Source: Seminavis robusta (Eukaryota > Bacillariophyta > Bacillariophyceae > Naviculales > Naviculaceae). Taken from it: DNA of 35,681 nt. The notes beneath the pieces were generated by a model, which searched no databases, was not told the DNA's origin, and was given only the letters and a program-made list of their open reading frames with translations. The position numbers were made by a program, and so were the translations under genes. Below, in pieces: positions 26,820-35,681 of this stretch (position 1 is the stretch's first letter; the number at the start of each line of letters is the position of its first letter). The stretch lies in NCBI GenBank assembly GCA_903772945.1, contig CAICTM010001151.1:1-35681 (forward strand). The letters are read 5' to 3'.

Positions 26820-29800
26820 TTAAGTTCTCTGTTGCGTCTTGCGCTCTCGCTCGCATGCACTCACGAAAGCACGTACGGCCAAGTTAAAATCGTCCCTTGG
26901 CAGCCCTCTATTCAAAGCCCCCATAAAACCAGCTTTGGCACGCTCTGGAGGATTCATTGCTGTGGTGAAGGCTGTCGTCAGCCACCCAGCCAAGTGTTCG
27001 GGGCACAGCAGATTGAGCTTCCACATCAACTCTGGAACTTGGTTCCCGTAGTTTGGCAATTCTCCCATCAGTGCGCGAGCAAGATTTGTTACAATGGTCT
27101 GCCCTTCTTGCGTCAACGCGTGCTCAAGAGCTGCCTGGCACACTGGTCGTGGTGGCTGTTCTCGCAAGCGCAGTCCGTACGAGATTGTATTGTCGAGGAA
27201 GCTCAAGGTCCCTTTGTTGGCATCCCGATGAGCCACCTGCATCCCCACCGCTGCACATTGCAACAATGGCTGCAGCAACGTGCTTGTTACCATGGGATCT
27301 GGACAAAACGTTACCATTCGCCCCATCAGGTAGAAAAACTCCTCTACTACATCAGGATGGTGGGTCAAGTCATCAAGTGTCTTCAAAAACGAGAACGAAG
27401 TCTGCGCCATGGCTGACACCATTTCCAGCAGCTTTTGAGAATACGCAGGATTTCGTCCATATTCCGCGGCACAGATGCTGGCAGCATACAGGAATGGAGA
27501 TAGGTGGGATCGCTGGTAGCTGACGACCAAGAATTCCATCAAGGGGTTAATCAGTGGTTCATACGCCCGTGCTCCGCATGATCGCAGCGAATGCTTGTGC
27601 AGGCGGCATATCTTCTCCGCCAAATGAATATCCTGCGGGAACCGCTGCGCTGCTGTATCAATCAATGCCCAGGACGACTGCATCAGTGCGGCGACCGGGT
27701 GGGTGGCCTCGTTGCCATTCGTGGGCATGGACAAATGCTGCACAACCGTCGTCAATCGTTCAATCTCAGGAATGATCGTTTTGGGAGTAGCCTTTGGGTC
27801 TGCCACCTGTGCTGCAAACCGTGATCCGATTGGTTGAACAATCCGAGCAATGGTCGCTGTGCCGTCATCGTTGGCATCGTGCATTTGCTTGGACAACGCT
27901 CTACAGACCCCTTCCAGAATTTGCAGTTCATCTGCCAGCTCTAGTTTCGTTGGATTGTTGACATCGTGCGCATTGGCTGTGATTTCGTTGTACAGTTGCA
28001 AGACGGGTTCTCCAAGTGCCAATCGTTGATCGGAATTTTCACAAAGCTCTTTGATAGCTACGGCAGCTGCTGGAGCACTGTGGGGCACCTTCAAGCCATT
28101 GGCCAAGTATGGGAGGAGCGGCTGCAGTAGATTTGGATGAGCCACGAGCCAAGAAGCATATTTGCCGATCGTTTTGCTGGCAGTGAACCGCAAGGGCGGA
28201 ATATCAGGAGGAAGCTGAGGAATGAGGTTGAAACAAAAAGGCAATATTTCTGCTTCGTCGCTTGGAACAAATCGATGCATACACTGTATGCAGGCAAAGC
28301 ATGACTCCAAGCCATGCCATTGAATCGGATTGTTTGCGGAGCTGCCACTGGAAGAAGATTGTTGCTGCTGCACACGTTGGCATTCTTGGTGGAAGAGAGC
28401 CCCAATCCTTTGAAGAACCAGTTGCCCACCTAGCAAGCGGCAGCAGTCCTCAATTGTTTCAGCGACGTAGAATCGATCTCTATGCAGGTCGTCCATTCTA
28501 TCTCCTGGCAACTCATCCATATCTTCTGGGTACTTCATTAAATGCATCACGCAGATATCAATCAACTGGAGCAAATGGGGTGTGTAGAGATCGATCAGCT
28601 CTTGCCTCCACTCGTATGGATCAATGGATTCCAAATCCATCACCATCCGGTACCAAAAGTGCAGTGTGATATTTGCAATTTCTGTCTCGGGTATTTTGCT
28701 GCAGAGCAGGACCCATTCGACCATTTTCTGAGGTAGATTGTCTGGGGCAGCAGCTTGGCTGGAGAGAATCAAGCTCATGTAGGATTCCCCCATCTCTGTG
28801 ACAACCCGACAGTATGCCTTCCAAACGTCTTCGTTGTCGGATTGCAACGCCGCTTGAAGGGGCATATGCTGAAATAGTAGAGGCAGCATTGCTTGCACAA
28901 TGGGTTCATTGTTAGGGTGGTGGCTAGGGTACATTCGAAGTATTTCGACGACCACATCTGCAGCATGGTCAATGTAAGCCGGTTGCGATAAGGCTTGAAT
29001 CGACGCAGCCAGGAGTGGAGATTGGCCAATGTTCCCTGGCTCCACAGGAACATATCGAATCCAAAGATGAAGAGTAGATAAGACCTGCTGGATTGTCTTT
29101 TGTGACACTTGTTGCTGTTGTTGTGGTAAGTGTTGCATGAGACAAGAGTTCAGAAAGTCAAATACCAGCCCCGAACTTGACACAAAGTGGTCCCTCATGA
29201 CATATCTGTTTGTTTCGTCCTCTAACAAAAGGCGGTCTGAAGCACATTCTTCCGGCAGTACTTGCAAAATGGACAAGACAACCGCTCGCTGAACTGCCAT
29301 GGCATTGTCATCCCCGGTATTTTTCTGCAAGGGTTCAAACAGGTCGGTAAGCACGGTTGTCCAGTTCATTTGCACCGCCAACGCCGCTACACACATGGCC
29401 AACCGAGTAGTCAGCGCGGTGTTGTTGCCCGCTGCCGCAGATTGAGAGGCGTTCGTATACGTCTGCAAGTGCGTCAAGAGGGAATCACGCAGCGAAGGCA
29501 ATGACTCCCGTGGCAATTCTTCAATTGCGACTCGGCATTTCAAATGGAGCGTCTGAGCGGCAAAAAAGCGACGTTGTTGCTGAACGGCCACATCGTCTAC
29601 AGCATCTTGGAGGGACAGCAATCGATCGCAAACCATCCAAGACACTTTCGTTGTTTGAAAGCTGGTCAAATAAGCGTCCGCCGATTGTCGTTGTTGCCAC
29701 CATTGCTGTTGATTGGCTTGTGCTGACAACGCCGGCTGGGGCGAAAAGACTGCCGTCAATGCCAGATGAATGCGATGCAATTCTTCATCGACATTGTCGC

Positions 29801-29849
29801 TATGCTGTGGCGGTTGCTGCTGGCCCGGTGCTGATTGATGGTGCTGCAT
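26820..29849 (-). CDS. Transportin-SR/importin-13-like nuclear transport receptor
   Basis: A single-exon ORF of 1009 residues, close to the usual length of TNPO3/Mtr10 (about 920-1000). Members carry SR splicing factors and other cargo into the nucleus in a Ran-GTP-dependent way, using a superhelix of HEAT repeats. The N-terminus has a Gln-rich tail, then the importin-beta-like start. The segment RRFFAAQTLHLKCRVAIEELP matches the conserved 'FAAQT...K' first-repeat region of TNPO3/IPO13. Further repeats of amphipathic helices run throughout, including LRFTASKTIGKYASWLVAHP and an AAAVAIKELCENSDQRL stretch (Xpo1/HEAT-like). The end, GLPRDDFNLAVRAFVSACERE, matches the family's last helices. Low-complexity Gln runs (for example HLPQQQQQVS) are insertions in loops. 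It has no intron, unlike most neighbours. The choice between transportin-3 and importin-13 is not certain. Confidence 0.85.
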   Translation of the reverse strand: MQHHQSAPGQQQPPQHSDNVDEELHRIHLALTAVFSPQPALSAQANQQQWWQQRQSADAYLTSFQTTKVSWMVCDRLLSLQDAVDDVAVQQQRRFFAAQTLHLKCRVAIEELPRESLPSLRDSLLTHLQTYTNASQSAAAGNNTALTTRLAMCVAALAVQMNWTTVLTDLFEPLQKNTGDDNAMAVQRAVVLSILQVLPEECASDRLLLEDETNRYVMRDHFVSSSGLVFDFLNSCLMQHLPQQQQQVSQKTIQQVLSTLHLWIRYVPVEPGNIGQSPLLAASIQALSQPAYIDHAADVVVEILRMYPSHHPNNEPIVQAMLPLLFQHMPLQAALQSDNEDVWKAYCRVVTEMGESYMSLILSSQAAAPDNLPQKMVEWVLLCSKIPETEIANITLHFWYRMVMDLESIDPYEWRQELIDLYTPHLLQLIDICVMHLMKYPEDMDELPGDRMDDLHRDRFYVAETIEDCCRLLGGQLVLQRIGALFHQECQRVQQQQSSSSGSSANNPIQWHGLESCFACIQCMHRFVPSDEAEILPFCFNLIPQLPPDIPPLRFTASKTIGKYASWLVAHPNLLQPLLPYLANGLKVPHSAPAAAVAIKELCENSDQRLALGEPVLQLYNEITANAHDVNNPTKLELADELQILEGVCRALSKQMHDANDDGTATIARIVQPIGSRFAAQVADPKATPKTIIPEIERLTTVVQHLSMPTNGNEATHPVAALMQSSWALIDTAAQRFPQDIHLAEKICRLHKHSLRSCGARAYEPLINPLMEFLVVSYQRSHLSPFLYAASICAAEYGRNPAYSQKLLEMVSAMAQTSFSFLKTLDDLTHHPDVVEEFFYLMGRMVTFCPDPMVTSTLLQPLLQCAAVGMQVAHRDANKGTLSFLDNTISYGLRLREQPPRPVCQAALEHALTQEGQTIVTNLARALMGELPNYGNQVPELMWKLNLLCPEHLAGWLTTAFTTAMNPPERAKAGFMGALNRGLPRDDFNLAVRAFVSACERERKTQQRT

Positions 29850-30326
29850 AATGGAAATGGTGGCTCAAATTTTAATTTAATGGTCAAAGTGGGTGCTCTG
29901 TCTGCAGACAATTATTCAAAAATGGACAAGGTGCTCCTTTATTTTTAAAAACCGGTTGATTGAAAAAAAGACCTCCTCTACAGATTGCTCATGGGCAAGA
30001 CAAGGACGCCAGCAACCTAGGTCGATGGCAGCTTGTACTCCGCGTACGAATGAAGATGCCGACAGGGCGATTGCTCTTGGTATCGTCGTGGTTGTTATGG
30101 TTGTGTGGATGCTTCAGGAGGAGCAGTGCAAACAGAACTGGGTGGTGAACGTTGTGCGCGCCAATTGCACGGCCAACCATCAACAACCTCGAAGCCGGAG
30201 AGTCGACGTCAGCATGGCCGAAAAAGTCGTCAAATCGAATGAAATCGAATGATTCCATTCAATCGAATCGAATCATTCATCAATCCAACGGATAAAATCT
30301 GATAATTCCCGAGGGTTACGTTTCTA
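29850..30326. other. Intergenic region with AATCGAATGA-type repeats
   Basis: Contains the promoter of the importin gene (read leftward) and the left flank of element E2. At about 30232-30279 the units AATCGAATGA, ATTCAATCGAATCGAATCATTC form a short cluster of direct and inverted repeats that could fold or derive from a mobile-element end. A 119-codon + frame at 29893-30252 starts at TTG/CTG-type codons or late ATGs and has no recognisable motif, so it is not called as a gene. Confidence 0.4.
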
Positions 30327-30558
30327 GGCTGGCGCGCTGAGTGGATGGTCTTGAAGTGGGCTCATAGCCCAGCACAAACTCAACAAGAGAGGAGGCTACA
30401 CCTCCTCACAATCAAGTCATTACTCACACCTAGACTAGTAGTTTTAATCGGCTATAGACAAGGTTGAGTCAACCTCTTCGCTACCGAAGCACCACCTTAG
30501 GGTGCCCCGCCTGTAGGCACCAACTTGTCCCACCGGGTACGAGCCATCGGAATCGACC
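30327..30558 (+). promoter_or_regulatory. E2 5' leader, partly conserved with E1
   Basis: Holds the conserved blocks also found in E1. GGGCTCATAGCCC (30358-30370) is a near-perfect short hairpin with loop CATA, similar to a Met-tRNA anticodon arm; it also starts with TGG when read from 30357, as tRNA primer sites do. The ORF1 start context CGACCATGGCAC is shared with E1. Confidence 0.4.
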
Positions 30559-32676
30559 ATGGCACACCAAAACCCAGGAGGACCCGTCACCTACAAGTCA
30601 CTCTACGATGACCCAACACTCAACCCTTTAGGGGGAGACTTTGCCGCTGCCCAGGGCAGAACTGCTAGGCTGATGCTACAGTGGAGGACAAACGACAACC
30701 CGTCCACGTCCGCTGAATTGCACCAAGAAATGCTAGACGACTTCATGGCACCCATTGGTGGTGTGGCAGTACTAGTACAAGACGGCAACACACCTGGAGG
30801 AATACTGCACATCCTTCATGGTTTCCTACGCCATCCGGGGGATCCAGGTGCACCTGCAGCACCAGAGAGACGACAAACTTTCTGCTATGTAAACGAACTC
30901 GTGGGCGTGGATATACAGACCACCGCCTTCCAGCAAACGCAACTAGATATGACACCCCAGACCATCATATGTGCCACGCCACAAAGACACATGGAAGCCC
31001 TGAACGACGACGCAGCACTCAATCTACTGGGACCATACAACGCCGATGACGCGAACATACAGACCACACGCGTCCGAAAGGCCATGTTTGTGCCATTCGA
31101 ACTAGTGGGCCTATTGATTGGAAAAGGATTCAAAGCCCGAAAGGCCTTCGAAGTGGTATACGCACATGCGGACACAAACAACCGGATCGCTCACTACCTT
31201 CCCCTGCTGACCTTTCTCATGATGGCCTCCACAAAAGCCGCGGCTCAGTCCGCCCACTCCCCAGTGACACACAACCACGTCGGCATCAACACTTTGCATC
31301 CGACACCGCAAGTGCATAGCCACCGCCGCGAGCATGTTCTCTACCGGCAGCTTCCCAACCTGCGCCCAGTCACTGGCGCAACACCGGGAGATCCCGCGCT
31401 TCAACAAATGGCCCAAGGGCTACATGACCTAGTGGCCGAATCACGTCTGGCGAGAAATGAAGTAGACCGTCGCAGGGTAGAAGCTGCCCGTCCGAAAGAA
31501 GTCCGAGAAAAATTCAAAGAGCGAGTGACCGACCGCCTGTTGCTCCTCACGGGAGCCCAGACGGACGAAGAACTTCCACCAATCTACCACGAGCTGGCAG
31601 CACGGGCACAAGGGACGTCAGAAAGGATGTTGTTGCAACATGAGACGGACACAGTGGCTGGCCAGATGGGATTCAATGCACCGCTCATCTCCCCACAACA
31701 CACCATCGCCTTCAAAGCGTGGAAATTCCAAGGTGACGCCTTCCACTCTGTGGGAACCGGCCTACTACCGTTCACAGTGACGCCACCTGGTGCCATGTCG
31801 CCGGAAGGACAAAAGCAGTTGGCCGAGGACACTGCACAAGCTGACCAGTACGACATGAGTGGCGACCCGGTCAGCAATAGCATCAGCGCGTCAGATGCAC
31901 GACAAATGAAGAACCCACATGGGTACATCCCACAGGATTGGACGGAAGCTACAGCCCAGTTGAAGGCCTTCGGCCCCATACTGGGCGTCATCTTCGGAGC
32001 AACTCACAACAACGTGCGCGACTACCAGAACTTCCTCCTAGAGTACGAGCGACTCGCCCCAGCACTTCAGGCCACGCTCAACCGATCCTACGGAACAAAG
32101 TTAGCACCATCCGTAATGGTGTTGCACATCCAGCTCATCTACCGAGCCTACTTCGTGAAGCAGCTCTCAGTTCGCACGACCACAAGCATTCCAGGCCCGA
32201 ATCTAATGGTCGGTCTCGAAGCCTTCGAACTCAGCAACAACGTGAGCTGGGCACCAGCCGTGGATAATATCCCGGCACTAGTACGTCTCCGCGGATCCAA
32301 CCAGCAGGGCAACATTCGTCAAAACCGAGTTCCACCCGCCAACAACAACAACAACGCGGAGCAGGCGAATAGGAACAACAATAACAACAACAACAATGCC
32401 CGTCAGATGATTCGAAACCCCAACAGGGATCCACGGTACGTGGGAAACACCCCTCTGGCCAACAACATCCGAACCAGACGCGTCAGAGATGCCATCGAGT
32501 TGGCAGGAGAGAACCCACCACAAGTCCGACGTGATGGGAACCTGGTTGACTGCTGTGTCTCATGGCACATTGCGGGACGCTGCTACAACACATGCCCTCG
32601 GGTTATTGATCATGCAGCCAACAACCAGGAAGAAACCAACAACCTCCACACTTGGTGCCTCAGAGCTTACGCCTGA
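30559..32676 (+). CDS. E2 ORF1, Gag-like protein with C-terminal zinc-knuckle-like motif
   Basis: 705 codons from ATG (context gaccATGGCA) to TGA. It is collinear with E1 ORF1; strongly conserved blocks include SAELHQEMLDDF, RVRKAMFVPFELVGLL, HSHRREHVLYRQL and LVAESRLARN. The C-terminal part has two Asn tracts encoded by AAC/AAT repeats (about 32341-32397), a basic R-N-P-N-R-D stretch, and from residue 665 the pattern CC-x3-WH-x3-G-x-C-x3-C-x5-H followed by LHTWCLRAYA. The closing ten residues before TGA are almost the same in E1, so the protein is not truncated. The role as RNA-binding capsid protein is inferred from position and zinc-like motif. Confidence 0.8.
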   Translation: MAHQNPGGPVTYKSLYDDPTLNPLGGDFAAAQGRTARLMLQWRTNDNPSTSAELHQEMLDDFMAPIGGVAVLVQDGNTPGGILHILHGFLRHPGDPGAPAAPERRQTFCYVNELVGVDIQTTAFQQTQLDMTPQTIICATPQRHMEALNDDAALNLLGPYNADDANIQTTRVRKAMFVPFELVGLLIGKGFKARKAFEVVYAHADTNNRIAHYLPLLTFLMMASTKAAAQSAHSPVTHNHVGINTLHPTPQVHSHRREHVLYRQLPNLRPVTGATPGDPALQQMAQGLHDLVAESRLARNEVDRRRVEAARPKEVREKFKERVTDRLLLLTGAQTDEELPPIYHELAARAQGTSERMLLQHETDTVAGQMGFNAPLISPQHTIAFKAWKFQGDAFHSVGTGLLPFTVTPPGAMSPEGQKQLAEDTAQADQYDMSGDPVSNSISASDARQMKNPHGYIPQDWTEATAQLKAFGPILGVIFGATHNNVRDYQNFLLEYERLAPALQATLNRSYGTKLAPSVMVLHIQLIYRAYFVKQLSVRTTTSIPGPNLMVGLEAFELSNNVSWAPAVDNIPALVRLRGSNQQGNIRQNRVPPANNNNNAEQANRNNNNNNNNARQMIRNPNRDPRYVGNTPLANNIRTRRVRDAIELAGENPPQVRRDGNLVDCCVSWHIAGRCYNTCPRVIDHAANNQEETNNLHTWCLRAYA
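32674..32676 (+). other. In-frame TGA between E2 ORF1 and ORF2 (candidate readthrough site)
   Basis: Context GCC-TGA-GAC. ORF1 and ORF2 are in one frame and no other stop separates them. After the TGA the sense codons encode D-T-G-R-Q..Q-H-R..E-P-V-T..K-V-S, mirroring E1. ORF2 has no ATG until 33172, so an AUG-initiated pol would lose about 165 codons of conserved-frame sequence. Confidence 0.72.
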
Positions 32677-32724
32677 GACACCGGCAGGCAGTGCTACCAA
32701 CATCGTGAGCACCTTGCCGAGCCT

Positions 32725-35223
32725 GTGACACCGAAGGTGTCGACAAGGGTAGCCCTTAGTTTGAAACATAGTAGCAGTCAACCAGTTAACGTACCTGCTA
32801 GTAGTCAACAACTAGGTGAGTTGCAATTTTCGATCGCTCCGTCAGCTTTAGTAGAGCCCAACGCTACGTCCACTGTCCAGCCACCTCCGACAACATCACA
32901 GGTTCGCCCAAACACGTTGGAACTCCAATCGACGAGGAAGTTCCCAACACATCCAACAACACAGCGAGCCAGGTCAATCGAGGCAGGCAACACAAAGGAC
33001 GCAACCGAGCGTCCGTCACACTCTACAACAAGCTGCGACAACGCAACGACACCCCACACCAACGATGGTTGCCGAAACGACGGCAGCAACAACGACAAAG
33101 GCCGGATCGACGGCCGAATCCCCATCTCAAGCGAGAGACGCGACAACCCACTAGCTCCGAAGAGCTCCACAATGGAAGCTCGTCCACACGAGACAGAACC
33201 AGACGAACTCGATCGACTGGTAGCAGACGCTGTCGAACGCTTCCAGAGCACGAACAGCTGGGAGCTGTTCGTGAAAGAATCCAGGGACCCCGTGAGCGAC
33301 TTCCATGAAGACGTGGCTAACCTGCCTCATCCGGCAGGCCCACTACTGGACAAGTTCCGACGAATGGGAGCACCAGTCACGATGGCCACAGCTCCATGGA
33401 CAACCGAGAGAATAGACACGGCTCTAGAGAGGGGCCCCCACAAGTCCGCAAAAGAACATATAGAGTTCCTCCGGGAAGAATTTGTTGGCATGATCAACAA
33501 AGGGCACTGGACGCTCCTTCCATACAGCCTAATAGAAGGAAAATTACCAGACCTGAGGCTTAGTCCACTAGGAGTGGTGCCACAGCGCGAACGACGCCCC
33601 CGGACCATCTGTGACTACACCTTCTTCGGAGTCAACAAAGAAACAGAGGAGACGGCACCCATGGAAGCCATGCAGTTCGGAAAAGCGCTCCACAGAATCA
33701 TGGAAAAAGTCCACCATGCGAATCCACGGTACGGTCCCGTCTACATGTCGAAAGTAGACATCGCAGATGGATTTTACAGAGTGTGGGTCCAAGCAGAAGA
33801 TGTGCCGAAGCTAGGCATGCTGTTCCCGGCTCGGCCAGGAGAAGAGCCGATGATAGCCTTCCCGTTGGTGCTTCCAATGGGCTGGAAGGAGTCACCGCCA
33901 AACTTCAGCGCCGCTACAGAGACAGTGGCAGACATTGCCAATGACCACATAGCCGACAATCAACACCGACCTCCTCATCATCGCCTAGAGGTGGTATCCG
34001 AGTCCCCACCTCCAGATGACGAAAAACCAACGACATCGCCAAACGAGAACAGTCCAGCTCTACCACAACCGACGTGTCAACCGTATCCGTCCGGCCACCG
34101 AACGAAACCCACTCACTATTGGGACGTGTACGTGGACGATTTCATTGGCTTGACACAAGGCAACAAATGGCAACGACGTAGGACCAAGAGAATCCTACTC
34201 CACGCATTAGACACGGTCTTCCGAGGATTGGACCCCAATGACACACCACACCGACAAGAGCCAGCGTCAGTCAAGAAGCTACGGAAAGGCGACGCCTGTT
34301 GGACAACTCGAAAGGTCATACTGGGTTGGATATTGGACGCATTGTCCAAGACGATAGAGCTACCCCAACACCGGAAGGACCGACTCATCGAAATCTTAGA
34401 GAGCATCCAGCCAACACAACGACGGATTGCCGTGAAGCAGTGGCACAAGGTCCTTGGGGAACTGAGATCCATGGTGATCGCGATCCCAGGTGCACGAGGC
34501 CTCTTCTGCACCCTACAAGAAGCCTTTCGTCATCAGGAGGAATCCAGTCACCGCCTCCGTCTCACCAAGCAAGTCCATGACTTCTTGGCCGACTTCAAAT
34601 GGCTGGCCCACAGCATCAACGAACGGCCCACGCGATTAGGCGAGGTGGTCCCTCACCACAATCCATCCACCAGGGGCGCATGTGACGCCTCCGGAAAGGG
34701 AATGGGTGGCATTCACTTCATCCCGACGGATGACGGCATTATCCCCATCCTATGGCGTGCCAAGTTCAACGCCAAGGTCGAACGGAATCTGTCCTCATTC
34801 GAAAATCCGAAAGGACCGATCACGAACAGTGACCTAGAACTTGCAGGTTCGGTGGCCCATGCCGACGTCCTGGCACAGGCTTGTGACATTCGAGAACACA
34901 CGATACACAACTGCTATGACAACACACCCACAGTGTTCTGGCAACGAAAGGGATCAACAACGACAACAGGACCAGCCGCCTACCTCCTACGAATCCAGTC
35001 ACTACACCAGCGGCATCATCGCTACCTACCACTACACGACTACATACCCGGAGAGGCGAACCTACTAGCGGACATTTGCTCCCGAGCGTGGCATTTGTCC
35101 GACGACGAACTTCTCACCCTCTTCAACTCTCGTTTCCCACAGAAACAATCATGGCAACTATGTCACCTTCGCAACACGATGCTGTCGAGGATAGGCACCA
35201 GTGCTATTAGTACGTTTTCTTAA
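32725..35223 (+). CDS. E2 ORF2, reverse transcriptase-RNase H polyprotein
   Basis: Counted from the GTG at 32725 the ORF is 832 codons; the frame is open from 32677, directly after the TGA, and the first ATG is at 33172. An N-terminal Ser/Thr/Asn-rich linker precedes RT motifs SKVDIADGFYRVW, LPMGWKESPPNFSAATE and Y-V-D-D at residues 469-472 (34129-34140). Between motifs B and C lies a variable segment beginning HHRLEVVSESPPPDD. RNase H: CDASGKGMGG (Asp at residue 654), SDLELAGS, YDNTP, ADICSRAW. The protein ends soon after CHLRNTML with a short tail (SRIGTSAISTFS) unlike E1, and there is no integrase. Readthrough from ORF1 would give a fusion of about 1554 residues. Confidence 0.88.
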   Translation: MTPKVSTRVALSLKHSSSQPVNVPASSQQLGELQFSIAPSALVEPNATSTVQPPPTTSQVRPNTLELQSTRKFPTHPTTQRARSIEAGNTKDATERPSHSTTSCDNATTPHTNDGCRNDGSNNDKGRIDGRIPISSERRDNPLAPKSSTMEARPHETEPDELDRLVADAVERFQSTNSWELFVKESRDPVSDFHEDVANLPHPAGPLLDKFRRMGAPVTMATAPWTTERIDTALERGPHKSAKEHIEFLREEFVGMINKGHWTLLPYSLIEGKLPDLRLSPLGVVPQRERRPRTICDYTFFGVNKETEETAPMEAMQFGKALHRIMEKVHHANPRYGPVYMSKVDIADGFYRVWVQAEDVPKLGMLFPARPGEEPMIAFPLVLPMGWKESPPNFSAATETVADIANDHIADNQHRPPHHRLEVVSESPPPDDEKPTTSPNENSPALPQPTCQPYPSGHRTKPTHYWDVYVDDFIGLTQGNKWQRRRTKRILLHALDTVFRGLDPNDTPHRQEPASVKKLRKGDACWTTRKVILGWILDALSKTIELPQHRKDRLIEILESIQPTQRRIAVKQWHKVLGELRSMVIAIPGARGLFCTLQEAFRHQEESSHRLRLTKQVHDFLADFKWLAHSINERPTRLGEVVPHHNPSTRGACDASGKGMGGIHFIPTDDGIIPILWRAKFNAKVERNLSSFENPKGPITNSDLELAGSVAHADVLAQACDIREHTIHNCYDNTPTVFWQRKGSTTTTGPAAYLLRIQSLHQRHHRYLPLHDYIPGEANLLADICSRAWHLSDDELLTLFNSRFPQKQSWQLCHLRNTMLSRIGTSAISTFS

Positions 35224-35681
35224 TCTTAAATTAGCTCACAATTTGTGCACCTGGACAATTTGCTAGCAAAATAGAAACAGGTGTGGTGGCACCAACCACC
35301 ATGGCCAGCTGCTGCTGGGCAGCATGGCAACAGGAGTAGAGTAGAGTACTCCCATGGATGGGAGACTGCAATGCAACAACAGAAAGAGACAGGAAAAGCA
35401 CCATTTTGAGCCAAAAAGTGAGACCTCCATTTTCATTCAATCTTCCAACATACTACGGCGACTTCTCCTCCCCTTCCAGCCGTACCTCCTGCGCAAAACA
35501 CTCCTCCAGCTTCAACCTCCCTCATTGTCACCAGTACACAACACAAATAACACCATAAGCGAAAGCGCTCCTCCAAGACACACCTCCATGGTCAAAAAGG
35601 CAACAACGAGGAAAGCATCCTCATTCTTCCATGCTCTTCCACGCGACCTTCTTTGACACCATAAGTGACCTCCACTGACAC
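35224..35681. other. Right flank of E2, possible 5' UTR of a gene beyond the window
   Basis: No similarity to the E1 3' flank. From about 35450 the + strand becomes C/T- and C/A-rich, as algal 5' leaders often are. An ATG at 35588 (context cctccATGGTC) opens a 22-codon basic frame (MVKKATTRKASSFF...) ending in TGA at 35654-35656. It may be the first exon of a gene continuing to the right if a splice site intervenes, but no join can be tested here. Confidence 0.25.

Larger units (their letters stand above)
30327..35223 (+). mobile_element. Retroelement E2: gag-like ORF1 and RT-RNase H ORF2, + strand
   Basis: E2 is a diverged relative of E1 with the same organisation: a leader of about 230 bp, ORF1 (30559-32676), TGA, then ORF2 in the same frame to 35223. 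The 5' boundary near 30327 (GGCTGGCG) is where similarity to E1 begins. Shared leader blocks are TGGGCTCATAGCC (30357-30369) and ACTCAACAAGAGAG (30378-30391). No LTRs are seen. No integrase or tyrosine recombinase follows ORF2. Both ORFs are intact, so the copy is either recent or maintained. It has the opposite orientation to E1. Confidence 0.8.

Noticed and set aside
29893..30252. 119-codon open frame left of E2
   Set aside because: It has no supported ATG start, no motif, and overlaps a repeat cluster and an equally open opposite-strand frame.
32677..32685. D-T-G immediately after the E2 TGA as a retroviral protease active site
   Set aside because: E1 has E-D-G at the same place and neither copy has the surrounding hydrophobic residues or the second half of a retropepsin.

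Overview
This window is nuclear DNA of a eukaryote, most likely a diatom or related stramenopile alga. The genes are dense and carry single short GT-AG introns (about 62-116 bp). They include eukaryotic housekeeping functions (TIM50, STI1/HOP, transportin-SR, UAA nucleotide-sugar transporter) together with a topoisomerase VI A-subunit protein. Retroelements of types common in diatom genomes surround them. The species assignment is inference.

Layout. (1) 1-3986: a decayed Ty3/gypsy retrotransposon on the + strand, with gag, protease, RT and connection-domain remnants, many stops, and a candidate 3' LTR at 3759-3986. Its RT is split by a small LTR element (TRIM-like, 1884-2604) with two identical 96-bp LTRs and a 5-bp target duplication; removing it restores the RT reading frame exactly. 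(2) 4091-9086: element E1 on the - strand, with intact Gag-like ORF1 and RT-RNase H ORF2. (3) 9297-9578: an inverted-repeat (MITE-like) element packed with AAAGTCGC/GCGACTTT motifs. (4) 10722-29849: an island of host genes: ankyrin-repeat protein (+), DsbA/FrnE-like thioredoxin-fold protein (-), class IV-like histone deacetylase with a presequence-like N-terminus (-), TIM50 (-), cytochrome P450 with one in-frame TAG (+), STI1/HOP (-), topoisomerase VI A-like (+), UAA-family transporter (+), transportin-SR-like importin (-). (5) 30327-35223: element E2 on the + strand, a diverged relative of E1. E1 and E2 have their 5' ends facing each other and flank the host island.

Most striking observations. 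First, the DsbA/FrnE-like gene is intact from an ATG at 14250 to tandem TAG stops at 13272, except for one in-frame TGA that falls exactly where the first catalytic Cys of the CxxC motif should be. Its 3' UTR contains a hairpin with SECIS features: an ATGA/GA non-Watson-Crick core, a 12-bp perfect helix and a 13-nt apical loop with CC. This is a candidate selenoprotein. Second, in both E1 and E2 the gag-like and pol-like ORFs are in the same frame, separated by a single TGA. All length differences between the two copies just after that TGA are whole codons, and E2 has no nearby ATG for pol, so translation through UGA is the likely expression strategy. UGA is also the ordinary terminal stop of two host genes here, so it is not generally reassigned.

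Genes were read by eye from conserved motifs. Exon joins were chosen by GT-AG signals, phase and continuity of conserved protein sequence.
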